Below are positions 54,903 through 64,000 of a DNA stretch of 64,000 bases, in pieces. The notes under the pieces are model-generated. The model was not told where the DNA came from. It worked only from the letters and a program-made list of their open reading frames with translations, and made no database searches. Numbering within the stretch: the first letter of the stretch is position 1; every line of letters starts with the position of its first letter. The translations under genes and the position numbers were made by a program. Source of the stretch: Pictodentalium vernedei (taxonomy: Eukaryota; Mollusca; Scaphopoda; Dentaliida; Dentaliidae); the NCBI GenBank assembly GCA_031216915.1, contig CM062296.1, positions 664,889,838 through 664,953,837 of the forward strand, written 5' to 3'.

Positions 54903-55377
54903 CCCCATCTCGCTCCCATTACTCACAGGATGATTTTTACATTCGTCGAACTGGAGAGTGAGCATACCCATTTGGGGGGGGGGGGGGGGGGGGCGTCCCC
55001 ATGTCGTCACATCCCTGCTATTGATACGTGTGGATGATGTTTTATCAAATTAAAACAGGCGCACTGAAGTTATGTCTCGCACAAGTGATTGCTAACGGCA
55101 GTTGGAACTGCAAGGATTACGTACGGTAATGGCGTTATACCATTAGTTATTCTAAACTGGTATATAGAGACTTCACTACAATAGTTAGTCTCGTCTCCTC
55201 TTGGACACCAACTATCCCTGTATCTGTTTTTTGCACAATCATGCACCTGAAATATGTACATGCGCATACAATGGCGTATATTATTTTTACAATGGCGTAG
55301 TAGTTTTTCTTGTATGAGACCATAAAGTTTCAACAGAAACAAGTAATGCACAGCCTCGCCACGTGGTAGTCCAGACA

Positions 55378-55478
55378 TGGCCTGAAAGACCGTATTTTAA
55401 TTTTTTGATTTGGGACGTCCTTTGAATGGACGTACCAAACAAAAAAATTAAAATACGATCTTTCAGGTAATGTTTGGA
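55378..55478. repeat. MITE family 2, copy 2 (palindrome)
   Basis: CTGAAAGACCGTATTTTAAT and TTTGGGACGTCC are mirrored by GGACGTACCAAAC and ATTAAAATACGATCTTTCAG. It shares its centre with 12165-12275. Confidence 0.7.
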
Positions 55479-55725
55479 CTAACAGTATGGCACATGTAGC
55501 TCTCGGTGATGCGCCCGAACCCATATTTTATGTGGGTGTAAAAATGTTTGAGAAATAGATGTCTCAAAGACACAATCGCCTTGATTTTACCTTGTTGCAA
55601 ATTATGTTGCGTCTTTTTCCACTCATATCTATACTAATACTACAGCCCAAAAGAAAGCGTTTGACAATCCGGCATATACAGGAGTTTCAGTGGATCTAAA
55701 TTAAATATGCTTTAAAATTTCGCAG

Positions 55726-55891
55726 CATGGAGACACTCAGCACACAGACCCAGACATCGTGGAATCAACAAATGGGAGAAAATGCCCACCACGTTACAGT
55801 TTCAACGAACACACGTCAAACAGTGAGACAACAAGCACCTCTCATGGAGAAAGTGAACCGTGTGAAGAACCCATGTTTTGTTCATTCATGA
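55726..55891 (+). CDS. host gene exon 4
   Basis: Acceptor AAAATTTCGCAG and donor GTAAGTCAG bound 55 codons plus one base, entering in phase 0. It begins HGDTQHTDPDIVESTNGRKC and includes SNSETTSTSHGESEPCEE, again polar and probably disordered, ending FCSFM. The last exon was not found in the window, so the C-terminus (where a catalytic domain would lie if this is a HECT-type protein) is outside or unrecognised. Confidence 0.7.
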
Positions 55892-57458
55892 GTAAGTCAG
55901 AAATTTTTTCCTCAGTTTTATAGATTCACCAAGCTCTCGGGCCACCGGTCTAGTTTTGTTCGGAATTTAACGCGGTCATTGGCTGTTTGTTTACCCATTT
56001 TTCGTGGAGTTTGAGCGTAGACTACCGTTGATACAACGTAATGTCCCTCTGCCCATAATGATGTTTAGATATTCTCTGTGCCCCAGTTTAGATATTACAA
56101 TCAATAAATATTTTATTCACATTGAAAACATCGATGTATTAGTAAACACAGTTGGTGTACCTCTCTAGCGTAATCATAAAACACAATGCAGCTGTGGTCA
56201 GTTTTCATTCACAATTATTTAATAAACAAACACGTCTAATGGTATTGATGAAGTCATTCAAGGTTTGGGCAAATCAAGTCTCGATTAACGGGTAGAGTGC
56301 TGGAAGCCCATATTTGGGCTTTACTCTGAAGTGTAGGTACCATAACTTAAAGGCTACATTTTTAGTGAATATGCTTCATGTTATCTTTTAAGTGAAATTA
56401 TTTTATCTGTATGGATCTTCCTTGTTACAATTTATGGAAGAGTGCCTGCAGGCACTCTCCCATAAATTGTAACAAGGAAAAGAGACACGTGAACAAATTT
56501 TGGTGATCAAAAATAATTTAGCACTCTTCCAGTTAAGAAACATCTCATGCGTTGATTTAAAGAAAACGAACCTTTGAGATATTTTTAGATTCAATCGTCT
56601 GGAATATTTCTGTTAGTGGGAAAGCGAACGGTAGGCACTGACCAACTGAAACTCAGTGGATAAATCGTAAAATAGATTTACCGGAAGTGGCGATCGATTT
56701 GGCGAGAAATTTCGATTTTTATCTCAAATTGCCGGCCCGAAATATTCCAAAACGAATCTTTTCGTCGTATTGTGTTGACAGAACTCATTCAAGCATTCCA
56801 GAAATTTAAGTATGTTTGTGTGGACACGTTTGCCAGTTTTAAATAAACTGTACTGGTGCTTTCTGTGTTTTATACTTTGGAAAATGTTCCTTGATCATCT
56901 CGAAAAACTGAATGCTGTCGAAAGATTTCTCCTTTAAGTGTAATTTTTTTTTTACTGTCTTCCGTCATCAACCCAACTTTGTAAAATATGCCAATTGCCA
57001 AAACGAAAGGCAGTTATTTCCACACCAAAGTTTGACGTGGCTCGCTATCAACTTCACCAATTAGTGACACTAGCAAAAACGACGACAGTTTCTGCACATA
57101 TCCTCTCCACTTTCACTATCCGCATAGTTGCCAACATTGATGATCAGCAGTTGCTAAACTTTCTGTTCGAATAGTTTCGATTAGCAATAGAGTTGCATAT
57201 AACGTTGCAAAGTAAACAAGTATCCTGAAACTGAAGAATAGTCGGCAAATTTTTCTGAGGGTGGGTGCTTTTGAGAAGGATCGTGTATTCAAAATAGTCT
57301 ACAGTTGAGACGAAATCGCAAACAGTTCTTGCATTTCAGAAATGATATATCTGAGAAATTCATTCTCGGCAGAAATGATGTTTTGTGGCATTGGACAATC
57401 CTCCTAGGGACCAACGATCCAATGGTATTTTATCTCATCTTCACGAAGTCAAACTGAG
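55892..57458 (+). other. host intron 4 (start), no exon seen
   Basis: Only the palindrome at 56417 is recognised here. Short frames show no domain. Confidence 0.4.
56417..56480. repeat. MITE family 4, copy 2 (palindrome)
   Basis: CTTCCTTGTTACAATTTATG and GAAGAGTGCC meet their inverse copy around TGCA. It is related to 26572-26645 by the ACAAATTAT...GAAGAG arrangement. Confidence 0.6.
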
Positions 57459-59519
57459 TTTTTAGCTCATCTTGAGTTGAACAAAAATGAAATGCCCCTT
57501 TGGGACCATCACTCACACAAACTTTCACTTGAATTGGCCCAGTGGGTTTGGAGGAGAAGACCAGAACATGGTATTGACGGACGACGGACGACGGACGACG
57601 GACGGGAAGCGATGAGCTAATCTCATCGCTTCCCGTCCGTCGTCCGTCGTCCGTCAACACCATGTTCTGGTCTTCTCCAAACCCACTGGGCCAATTCAAG
57701 TGAAAGTTTGTGTGAGTGATGGTCCCAAAAGGAGCATTTCATTTTTGTTCAACTCAGCATGCCCAGCCCCATAGGGAGGGAGTGGGGAAAAATGCACCAA
57801 AATATTTTTAAAATCTTCTTCTCAAGAACCAGTGTGTACAATGACTTGATATTTGCTATGGAGCTTCCATATGAGGTGTAGAATCAAGTTTGTTCAAACA
57901 AAGTTCGTGAAGTAATATTTGGCTTTGTAATAGGAGGGGTAAGATTTTTGGCCCCGCCCAAAATTTCTATTTTCTGAACCGATGGTCCGGTATGAACCAA
58001 ATTTGGTTTGTGGTATTATTGGGTCATAAGTACATGACCCATGCAAAAAAAAAAAATTCCCGCGTCCCCATGGGAACCCTGGGAGCTAAAAATAGAAATA
58101 TTTTCAAACGCCCATATTTCCCAAACCCCACGGAACAGAGAGCTTTTATTTGGTATGAAGTATCCTTATGACCAGTAGAATTCAATTGCCATCGGTTATG
58201 TTAGGGTGTTCTGTAATGGGCATCGAAAAAATGCTGAGTCAGCATATTTGCAAAAATTTTAAAAAATCTTTTCTCCAGAACCAATCATCAGAATCTTTTG
58301 AAATTTGGTATACAGCATTCATAGGGGGGTCAGATAAAAGTTTGTTGAAATAAAGCTCATTGGTTCATATTTGGGCTCTCTACAGGAGCCCGAAGTTTTA
58401 ACATAGGGTAATATGGGGAATATTCTTTAAAAATCTTCTTTTTCAGAACCACCAGTCAGAATCTTTTAATATTTGGTAAACAACATTGTTATGAGGGTCA
58501 GATTCTAGATTGTTCAAACCAAGTCCCTAGGTTAATATGTGGGCTTCCTACGGAAGCCCAAATTTTATCTTTGTTCAACATGGAGGGTAATTTAAAAAAA
58601 ATTTCTTCTTCAGATCCATCAGTCAGAATGCTTTGATATTTGGTATGCAACATCTCTATGGGGGTCAGATTCAAGTTTGTTCAAATCAGATCCCTAGGTA
58701 TATATTTGGGCTCACTATGGTAGCCCAAATTTTTACTTAGTGCAATATGAGAAAATTTCTTTAAAAATCTTCTTCTTCGGATCCACCAGTCGGAATGCTT
58801 TTATATTTGGTATACAACATCTCTAGGGGGGTCAGATTCCAGGTTGTTCAATTCGAGTGCCTCGGTTAATATTTGGACTCCATATGGGAACATGAAATTT
58901 AACTTAGTACAATATGAGGGAATTTCTTCAAAAATCTTCTTCTTCAGATTCACTTGTCAGAATGCTTTCACATTTGGTATACAACATCTCTAGGGGGGTC
59001 AGATTCAAGTTTGTTCAAATCGGATCCATAGGTCAATATTTGGGCTCGCTATGGTAGCCCAAATTTGAACTTAGTGCAGTTCGGAGAAATTACTTTACAA
59101 TTTCTCTTCTTCAGATCCAACAGTCAGAATGCTTTCATATTCGGTACACAACATCTCTAGGGAAGTCAGATTTAACTGGGTTCAAATCAAGAGCCTGGAT
59201 TAATATTTGGGCTCTCTATGGGAGCCGGAATTGGCCATTTTGCTGAAGAATTAAAAAATTTGTATTCAGTACCTTCTAGAGGTACTAAGATTAATCCACA
59301 TAGGTTGTATCAAGGGGCTTCATAGGGGAGCTCTACATTTTACTTATGATCAACTGAAGAAAAGGCATGATGCCCAGATTATTTTTGTCACTCCTGAGGG
59401 ACTCAAGGATTGACAGTGTAGCCTATGGAGATGGTTTGTTTAATGTAGACTCATTCTTGGACTCTGTTTAAATTGTGTTCTGTGCAAGATGAGCGCTTCA
59501 GGCCCCGTGGGGCCTCTTG
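57459..59519 (+). mobile_element. Helentron-like tandem-array element 5
   Basis: The 5' end TTTTTAGCTCATCTTGAGTT begins a fold-back of about 145 bp per arm (57471-57765). Its centre is (GACGGAC)n against (GTCCGTC)n joined at GATGAGCTAATCTCATC. After a leader related to element 4 come about six units near 165 bp, with ATATTTGGTATACAACATCT, GGTCAGATTCAAGTTTGTTC and TTTGGGCTC. The 3' end has CAAGATGAGC, the inverse of the 5' end, then the hairpin AGGCCCCGTGGGGCCT and the terminus CTCTTG. Confidence 0.8.
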
Positions 59520-59831
59520 TTGTAATTAGTTTGCGTCTGTCGTTCGTCGTCGTACGTGTTCGTTGCGTTGCATACTTGCGACATTTTCCAACCAGTCTTC
59601 AAAAAATTGAATTTACTGCATTGTGTTGTCAAGTGGATGAATCATTTAAAAAAAACAGATGTTGTTCGTTGTACCGGGGCCCTGGAATGTGAACCAGATA
59701 TTGTTTAGATGGGTTCGTGATTCAGAAATGCTAGAACTGAGTGGAGGAACCCCCGTGGAGGAGCTTCTTTCATCAGATGCATAAATATAAAATTTGCGAA
59801 TTTGATCATTTATGCCCATGGGAATTCCATG

Positions 59832-60163
59832 GGAGCTCGGTGGCTCAGTGGTTACGGCATTGGACTTCAAACCGAAATGTCCACGGTTCGATCTCCATCA
59901 GGGGTAACTGTGTTGTGTCCTTAGCCAAGGTACTTCATCTCTATTGCCAATGTGGTACATGGTTGCGCTGTGTACTAAGGTGTATCGCAGGTCGATGGTG
60001 CATTTGTCTTCAAGTAATGTTAACCCTGTAAGTGTTGAGTTAGTACGTTGAGAAGTCTGACAGTTGCTCATCGTTGCTAGGTGGTTCTTTTCAGTTTCCT
60101 CCACCTGTAAAACTGTCCGACACGAGGTGACCCTGGCTTTCGCAAGTGTTGTTAAACCCCCAA

Positions 60164-60202
<39 letters not shown>

Positions 60203-60206
60203 CAAA

Positions 60207-60260
<54 letters not shown>
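59832..60260 (+). mobile_element. tRNA-headed SINE, copy 3, with (AAAT)n tail
   Basis: Head GGGAGCTCGGTGGCTCAGTG with A box GTGGCTCAGTGGTTACGGC and B box GGTTCGATCTCC. The body follows with GTTGTGTCCTTAGCCAAGGT and GTACTAAGGTGTATCGCAGG. The tail is GTTAAACCCCCAATAAATAA followed by about 20 AAAT units. It is more diverged than the copies at 13.7 and 30.8 kb. Confidence 0.9.
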
Positions 60261-60261
<1 letters not shown>

Positions 60262-60640
60262 CCCAACCGATTTTAGAGAGTGAACAACTTATGTTCCGCT
60301 GATAAAACAGGACCAGGTAACAAACGCTTGGGGTGGAAGTCCTCTAAAGTGGACAACGCGGGTATAATCAATTGTGTCATAATGTTGAAAGTGACCTTAA
60401 GCACAAATAATTGATAATAAGTATTGACCATTTTATAATTAACCCACCATATTATGTGCAGTTGACGCTTGCAGGAATTAATTCTGTGCTGAAAAATGAA
60501 ATGTTTTAATAGTTTTGCGTCAAGTTTATCATTGAAACCATCGTTTGTATTGAATGTTTATGGATAATTGGTCGACTGGGCCACTGAACTAGATTTTGAG
60601 AAAAGTTATATTTGGGGGTCTACGAATCACACATTTTCGA
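60261..60640. other. no recognised gene
   Basis: AT-rich DNA between the SINE tail and a TCGAATCG-rich repeat. No coding or RNA signal is seen. Confidence 0.35.
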
Positions 60641-61198
60641 TTCGAATTGAATCTCGAATCGAATCATATTCGAAATCGAATCGAACCTCGAATCGAATCA
60701 GTGGCGCCTTGAAGTTGGGGGTTGGGGTGTTATAAACCTGATTTGTTCCGACTGTGGTGGCTCAAGTCACGACTGATAAAATAATCCAACTACATCATCA
60801 AGGCATGCCTTCGTAGAAGGCATGCCTTGATGATGTAGTTGGAATATTACCCCGTAAGGATTATAGTTCATCGTCGACATTGCTTGGAAAGCTTAAATTT
60901 GCATTTAACAGTGGTAGGGACTAGTGATATTGGAATTAGTATGGCTGGTGGCATAAACACAGATGGTATTTATGTTATTGCAGAGGAAGTTACTCTCAGT
61001 CTTTTATTTCAACATTATTTGTGTACAATTTCCATCTGAACTATACGTTTTGTGAGACGATGAAGATGACTAATACCAAGCTATATTCATATGAAAAAGA
61101 TCCAGGAGGAAACGAAACGGGCAGGCGTTTTCGAATCGAACCGAATATCTACTTACGATTCGAAATCGAATCGAATCTCGAAGCTTCGCAGGGCCCTA
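60640..61198. repeat. TCGAATCG-rich interspersed repeat region
   Basis: Two clusters of GAATCGAATC and TTCGAAATCG words (60640-60702 and 61128-61190) bracket the stretch. The right one ends CTCGAAGCTTCGCAGGGCCC. Similar words occur at 53450-53530. It may be a non-autonomous DNA transposon with satellite-like ends. Inside are the dispersed repeat CCGACTGTGGTGGCTCAAGT and the palindrome at 60784. Confidence 0.45.
60784..60846. repeat. perfect palindrome with GGCATGCC arms
   Basis: TCCAACTACATCATCAAGGC, then ATGCCTTC, is mirrored exactly around GTA. It lies immediately after the ACTGATAAAATA repeat shared with 2660-2775. Confidence 0.75.
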
Positions 61199-61767
61199 AG
61201 TAATATTTGATGTTGTAGATTGTGGTTCCCTGAATAAGGAGACCAGTTTTAATATTTTCATTGTCTGTCGGAAAAGCTAGGTCATTGGGGCCGACAAGCT
61301 AGGTCACTGGGGCCGACTGACCATCTTGAAATTCTGCATTAATTCCATTGCGTTGCCCTACATCTGGTTTCCATCAAACGAACTCTACCAAATTATACAT
61401 ACTGCCGTGATTTGACGTCCTGACGATTACTATCCAATATTTTCATAATCCGTCAAAAACAAATTCACTGGCGACCATCTTGAATTTTAGCATTGTTGCC
61501 TCTGCGTCATTATGTAGGCTCTTTTTCTCAACCTAAATCTATCTTCACCATATTTCAAACATGCCTCGGTGGTAACACGTAAGTATAGATGACACGTGTT
61601 CTAAAATTGGAAACTTGTTCCTTCGACATTCACCAAGATTTCAGTCCCTAGGCTGTCAGTCAATCCATTCCACGGCTGACAATTGTCATCCTTGGAAGAG
61701 AGATTTACAGGAAAGTTAACAGTAATATGTCAGGTGCTTTTGATTTTAAGATTGGGGGATCACGGTG

Positions 61768-61937
61768 GGGGTCTCCGGAAGTGACGCCATGTCACGTAAC
61801 CTAGTGGCGCCATGTTGGGTTGTCATGGTAGCCCGCGTGAGCAGCCATCTTGTGACGTCATTAGCATAACGATACGTGGTGTTTTGGCGCATGCAAAGCG
61901 CATGTTGTCAGGGTGATACGTGTTTCCGTCGTCTAGC
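61768..61937 (+). repeat. solo fragment of the 4.6-kb element's terminal repeat
   Basis: About 170 bp match 44866-45030 in the same order: GAAGTGACGCCATGTCACGT, CTAGTGGCGCCATGTTG, TTGTCATGGTAGCCCGCGTG, AGCCATCTTGTGACGTCAT and ATACGTGTTTCCGTCGTC. The fragment stops on both sides without the AGTAGTATG end, so it is a remnant of another, older insertion. Confidence 0.85.
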
Positions 61938-62024
61938 CATCAAGTCCTGAACTCGATCAAACTTTATACTCGATCAGGTCTTATACTCATTCAAATCCAA
62001 AACCAAATTAATTCGTAAAGTTTT

Positions 62025-62722
62025 GTTCTGTTTTATGGAGCTCAGAAAAAGGTATACCAAATTTCCTAGTCGGACCTGTTGCCCAGCTTCTGGCCCACTC
62101 GGAAGCTGTTCCAAAGAAATGGAGCAGCCAGCGAAAAGGCTCGATCACCAGCTGTTCCATTGCGTTGCCCTACATCTGGTTTCTATCAAACGAGGTTACC
62201 CGGTACATGAACAAGAATGTTTGACGTTCCCGAACGCAGTGGTCTCCCGGGTTCGTAGCATGAAACCAAAGTGGCCAGATACGACGGGCCCTTGTCGTTT
62301 AAGCATTTTCAAGTTAATGTAAGAATTTTCGAAGTCAATTTGTTTTCTGGGAGGCAGCCAGTGAAGAATAGTTTAAGAATAGGTGTAATGTGGCAAGATC
62401 GCTGGCTCATAGTGATTACACGTGCTGAACATTTTTTGTACTGTGTCAATTTTGTCAGTGATGCTCTGTTTACAACCGAATAGGAAAGGGTTGCAATAGT
62501 CTATATGCGACTTGTAATGAAGGCGTGGGCAAGTTGTTTAGCCGTCGCCTCATTATTCACGCCCCGCACCCTACTGATATTGCGGAGATGATAGCACGAA
62601 GCCCTGCAAACATGCACGACATGTTTTCCTGCCGACAAGTTCCCATCCATAAAATATCCGAGGTTGCGTACCGTGGCCAATGGAGAGACAATACTGCCTT
62701 CAGTGTTAAGATCAGGTCTTGA
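62025..62722 (-). pseudogene. CR1/Rex-like LINE fragment D1
   Basis: Minus-strand frames read in the order of a CR1/Rex-type ORF2 C-terminus: ATVRNLGYFMDGNLSAGKHV, RASCYHLRNISRVRGV, LAHAFITSRI, a frameshift to DYCNPFLFGCKQSITDKI, LHWLPPRKQIDFE, and near the end GDRAFSLAAPFLWNSF. Several stops and shifts make it non-functional. Confidence 0.85.
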
Positions 62723-62799
62723 ATATTTGGATAACTGATGACTCAGCCCGATATAAAGGATCGTAGCAAGCAGTACTTTATACGGCTCATATCCTCAGA

Positions 62800-63745
62800 C
62801 CTATCATGTTCGCCCCAGTGACCACAATCTAAAATTTGGGGTTTCACAGGGTTCGTTTCTTGGCCCACTTTTCACGTCATATATGTTCTACCACTCGGCG
62901 ATATTATCCGCCATCACGGCCTTCACTTCCACATCTATGCAGATGATACACAATTATACATTCATTTCAAAAACACTCGATGGCCCGGTGTCCATCGAAC
63001 GCATTGATAAATGTGTTGCCGACATTTGAGGATAGATGACCGAAAACCTTTTGAAATTGAACACAGACAAAACTGAATTCATTTATATAAGCTCTCCATA
63101 TTTCTTGCATCAGTGTACTGGGCGTAATTTTGTGCTTGAGGGGATTTCGGTCTCACCGTCTTCTAGTGTTCGAAATCTTGGTTATATGATGGACAGCAAC
63201 CTTTCAGCGTAGGCTTATGTCACACAGATCTGCAGGCAGTCTTACTCTCAAATCAGAAACATCAGCAGAGTACGGGATGTGATTGATGAAAATACGACGA
63301 AAATGCTTATCCATGCATTCGTCTCGACTACTATAATTCACTGCTTTTTGGTTGCAACAGTTTTCTATTGGTAAAATTACAGGCTGTCCAAAATTGTGCA
63401 GCCAGAGTTCTGATCAAGACCAGGAAATATGACCACATATCTCCGGTACTGACAGATCTACACTGGCTCCCAGTTCTGAAAAGGATTTAAAATCCTTTTA
63501 ATCATATATAAATGTCTCAACAATCTTGGTCCTTCATACCTTACTGATCTTCTTGTTCCCCACAAACCTGTCAGTTTCTCCAATGACTTAGTCTACGCAC
63601 CTTGCAACCTTCTATCATGCGGTGGACGCGCTTTCTCTGTTGCCGGTCCGAATCTATAGAGATGCGTTGAACTGTTTAAGGGATGGACTGGTTCCAAGCC
63701 ACAGCAGCGCCGAATTCCTTACAGAATTAGACTGATGGCCAGACA
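62800..63745 (+). pseudogene. CR1/Rex-like LINE fragment D2
   Basis: Plus-strand pieces include GVSQGSFLGPLFTSY (near 62840), HIYADDTQLYIHF (near 62930), the region LQAVQNCAARVLIKTRKYDH and DLHWLPVLKR (near 63380-63480), and GGRAFSVAGPNL (near 63615). This is the same protein order as fragment D1 in opposite orientation. Frameshifts are frequent and the 5' part is absent. Confidence 0.85.
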
Positions 63746-63771
63746 ACTTGAAATTGCACTAGACAACGATG

Positions 63772-63930
63772 CCCCCCCCCCCCCCCCCACCCGCTACGAA
63801 TCGCCTCCACAAAGCTCCTATTCTGTAGTGAGTCGTTTATTTTATTGAATCATCTTTAACTAAATGCAAAGACGCTGGAGGTTGCTATAGAGCGTCGGGG
63901 TATGGGTGGGGGGGGGGGGGTGGGGGGCGG
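63772..63930 (+). repeat. C and G homopolymer runs at the window end
   Basis: A C run at about 63772-63788 and G-rich runs at about 63905-63932 flank 120 bp with no recognised content. The remaining bases to 64000 hold nothing identifiable. Confidence 0.7.
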
Positions 63931-64000
63931 GGGCTATAAAGTTAATTGTCGCTTTGAAGATCGGATAAAAAAACAAGCACTCATTTGAACATAATAAAAA

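Larger units (their letters stand above)
52531..55725 (+). other. host intron 3 (3.2 kb)
   Basis: Runs from the GTAGGT donor to the acceptor AAAATTTCGCAG. It holds palindromes at 53749 and 53844, a MITE remnant near 54655 and one at 55378. It also has a TCGAATCG-rich patch near 53450-53530 and a G run at about 54976-54993. Nothing else is recognised. Confidence 0.6.

Noticed and set aside
59489-59692. A plus-strand gene starting at 59489
   Set aside because: It starts in the 3' end of Helentron-like element 5 and has no domain or splice evidence.

Overview
The window is eukaryotic (metazoan) nuclear DNA: AT-rich, with spliced exons, non-LTR retrotransposons, pol III SINEs, fold-back MITEs, microsatellites and many long G/C homopolymers. 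Several elements with a hairpin, a TCTG/CCGT-type microsatellite, 145-335 bp tandem core repeats and a 3' hairpin resemble the Helentron-derived or 'pearl' elements known from molluscs. A marine lophotrochozoan, perhaps a mollusc, is therefore likely, but the species cannot be named from sequence alone.

Layout. 1-28 kb is almost entirely mobile-element DNA. It holds a nearly intact LINE (4.4-9.3 kb, minus), a 5S-rRNA-headed SINE (11.5 kb), and an old LINE split by a tRNA-headed SINE and by a second LINE (13.0-15.7 kb). It also holds an L1-like LINE (18.2-21.0 kb, minus) and two tandem-array Helentron-like elements (16.2-18.2 and 23.0-26.2 kb). From 28.16 kb a host gene runs on the plus strand. 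Four exons (28160-28775, 43251-43483, 52303-52530, 55726-55891) join with matching phases and good splice sites. The encoded protein is Ser/Thr/Pro-rich and then carries a domain that looks like the N-terminal region of invertebrate HECT/G2E3-like proteins (uncertain). Its introns carry three more Helentron-like arrays, a palindromic TAATTA array, many MITEs and the most unusual object in the window.

That object is a 4604-bp element (44817-49420) in host intron 2. It has a 6-bp target duplication (GTCAAA), terminal inverted repeats of about 1 kb beginning 5'-AG, and an interior filled by four small minus-strand genes: a double C2H2 zinc-finger protein, a decayed paralogue with a basic plus hydrophobic Gly tail, an acidic protein, and a repeat-rich Lys protein. 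Each gene is preceded by its own copy of a 60-bp TATA/leader cassette. Twice the stop codon of one gene lies inside the TATA box of the next. The ends resemble Polinton/Maverick elements, but no polymerase, integrase, ATPase, protease or capsid gene is present, so it looks like a small non-autonomous or satellite virus-like element. A diverged piece of the same terminal repeat lies at 61.77 kb.

The last part (57-64 kb) holds another Helentron-like array, a tRNA SINE and two CR1/Rex-like LINE fragments in head-to-head orientation.
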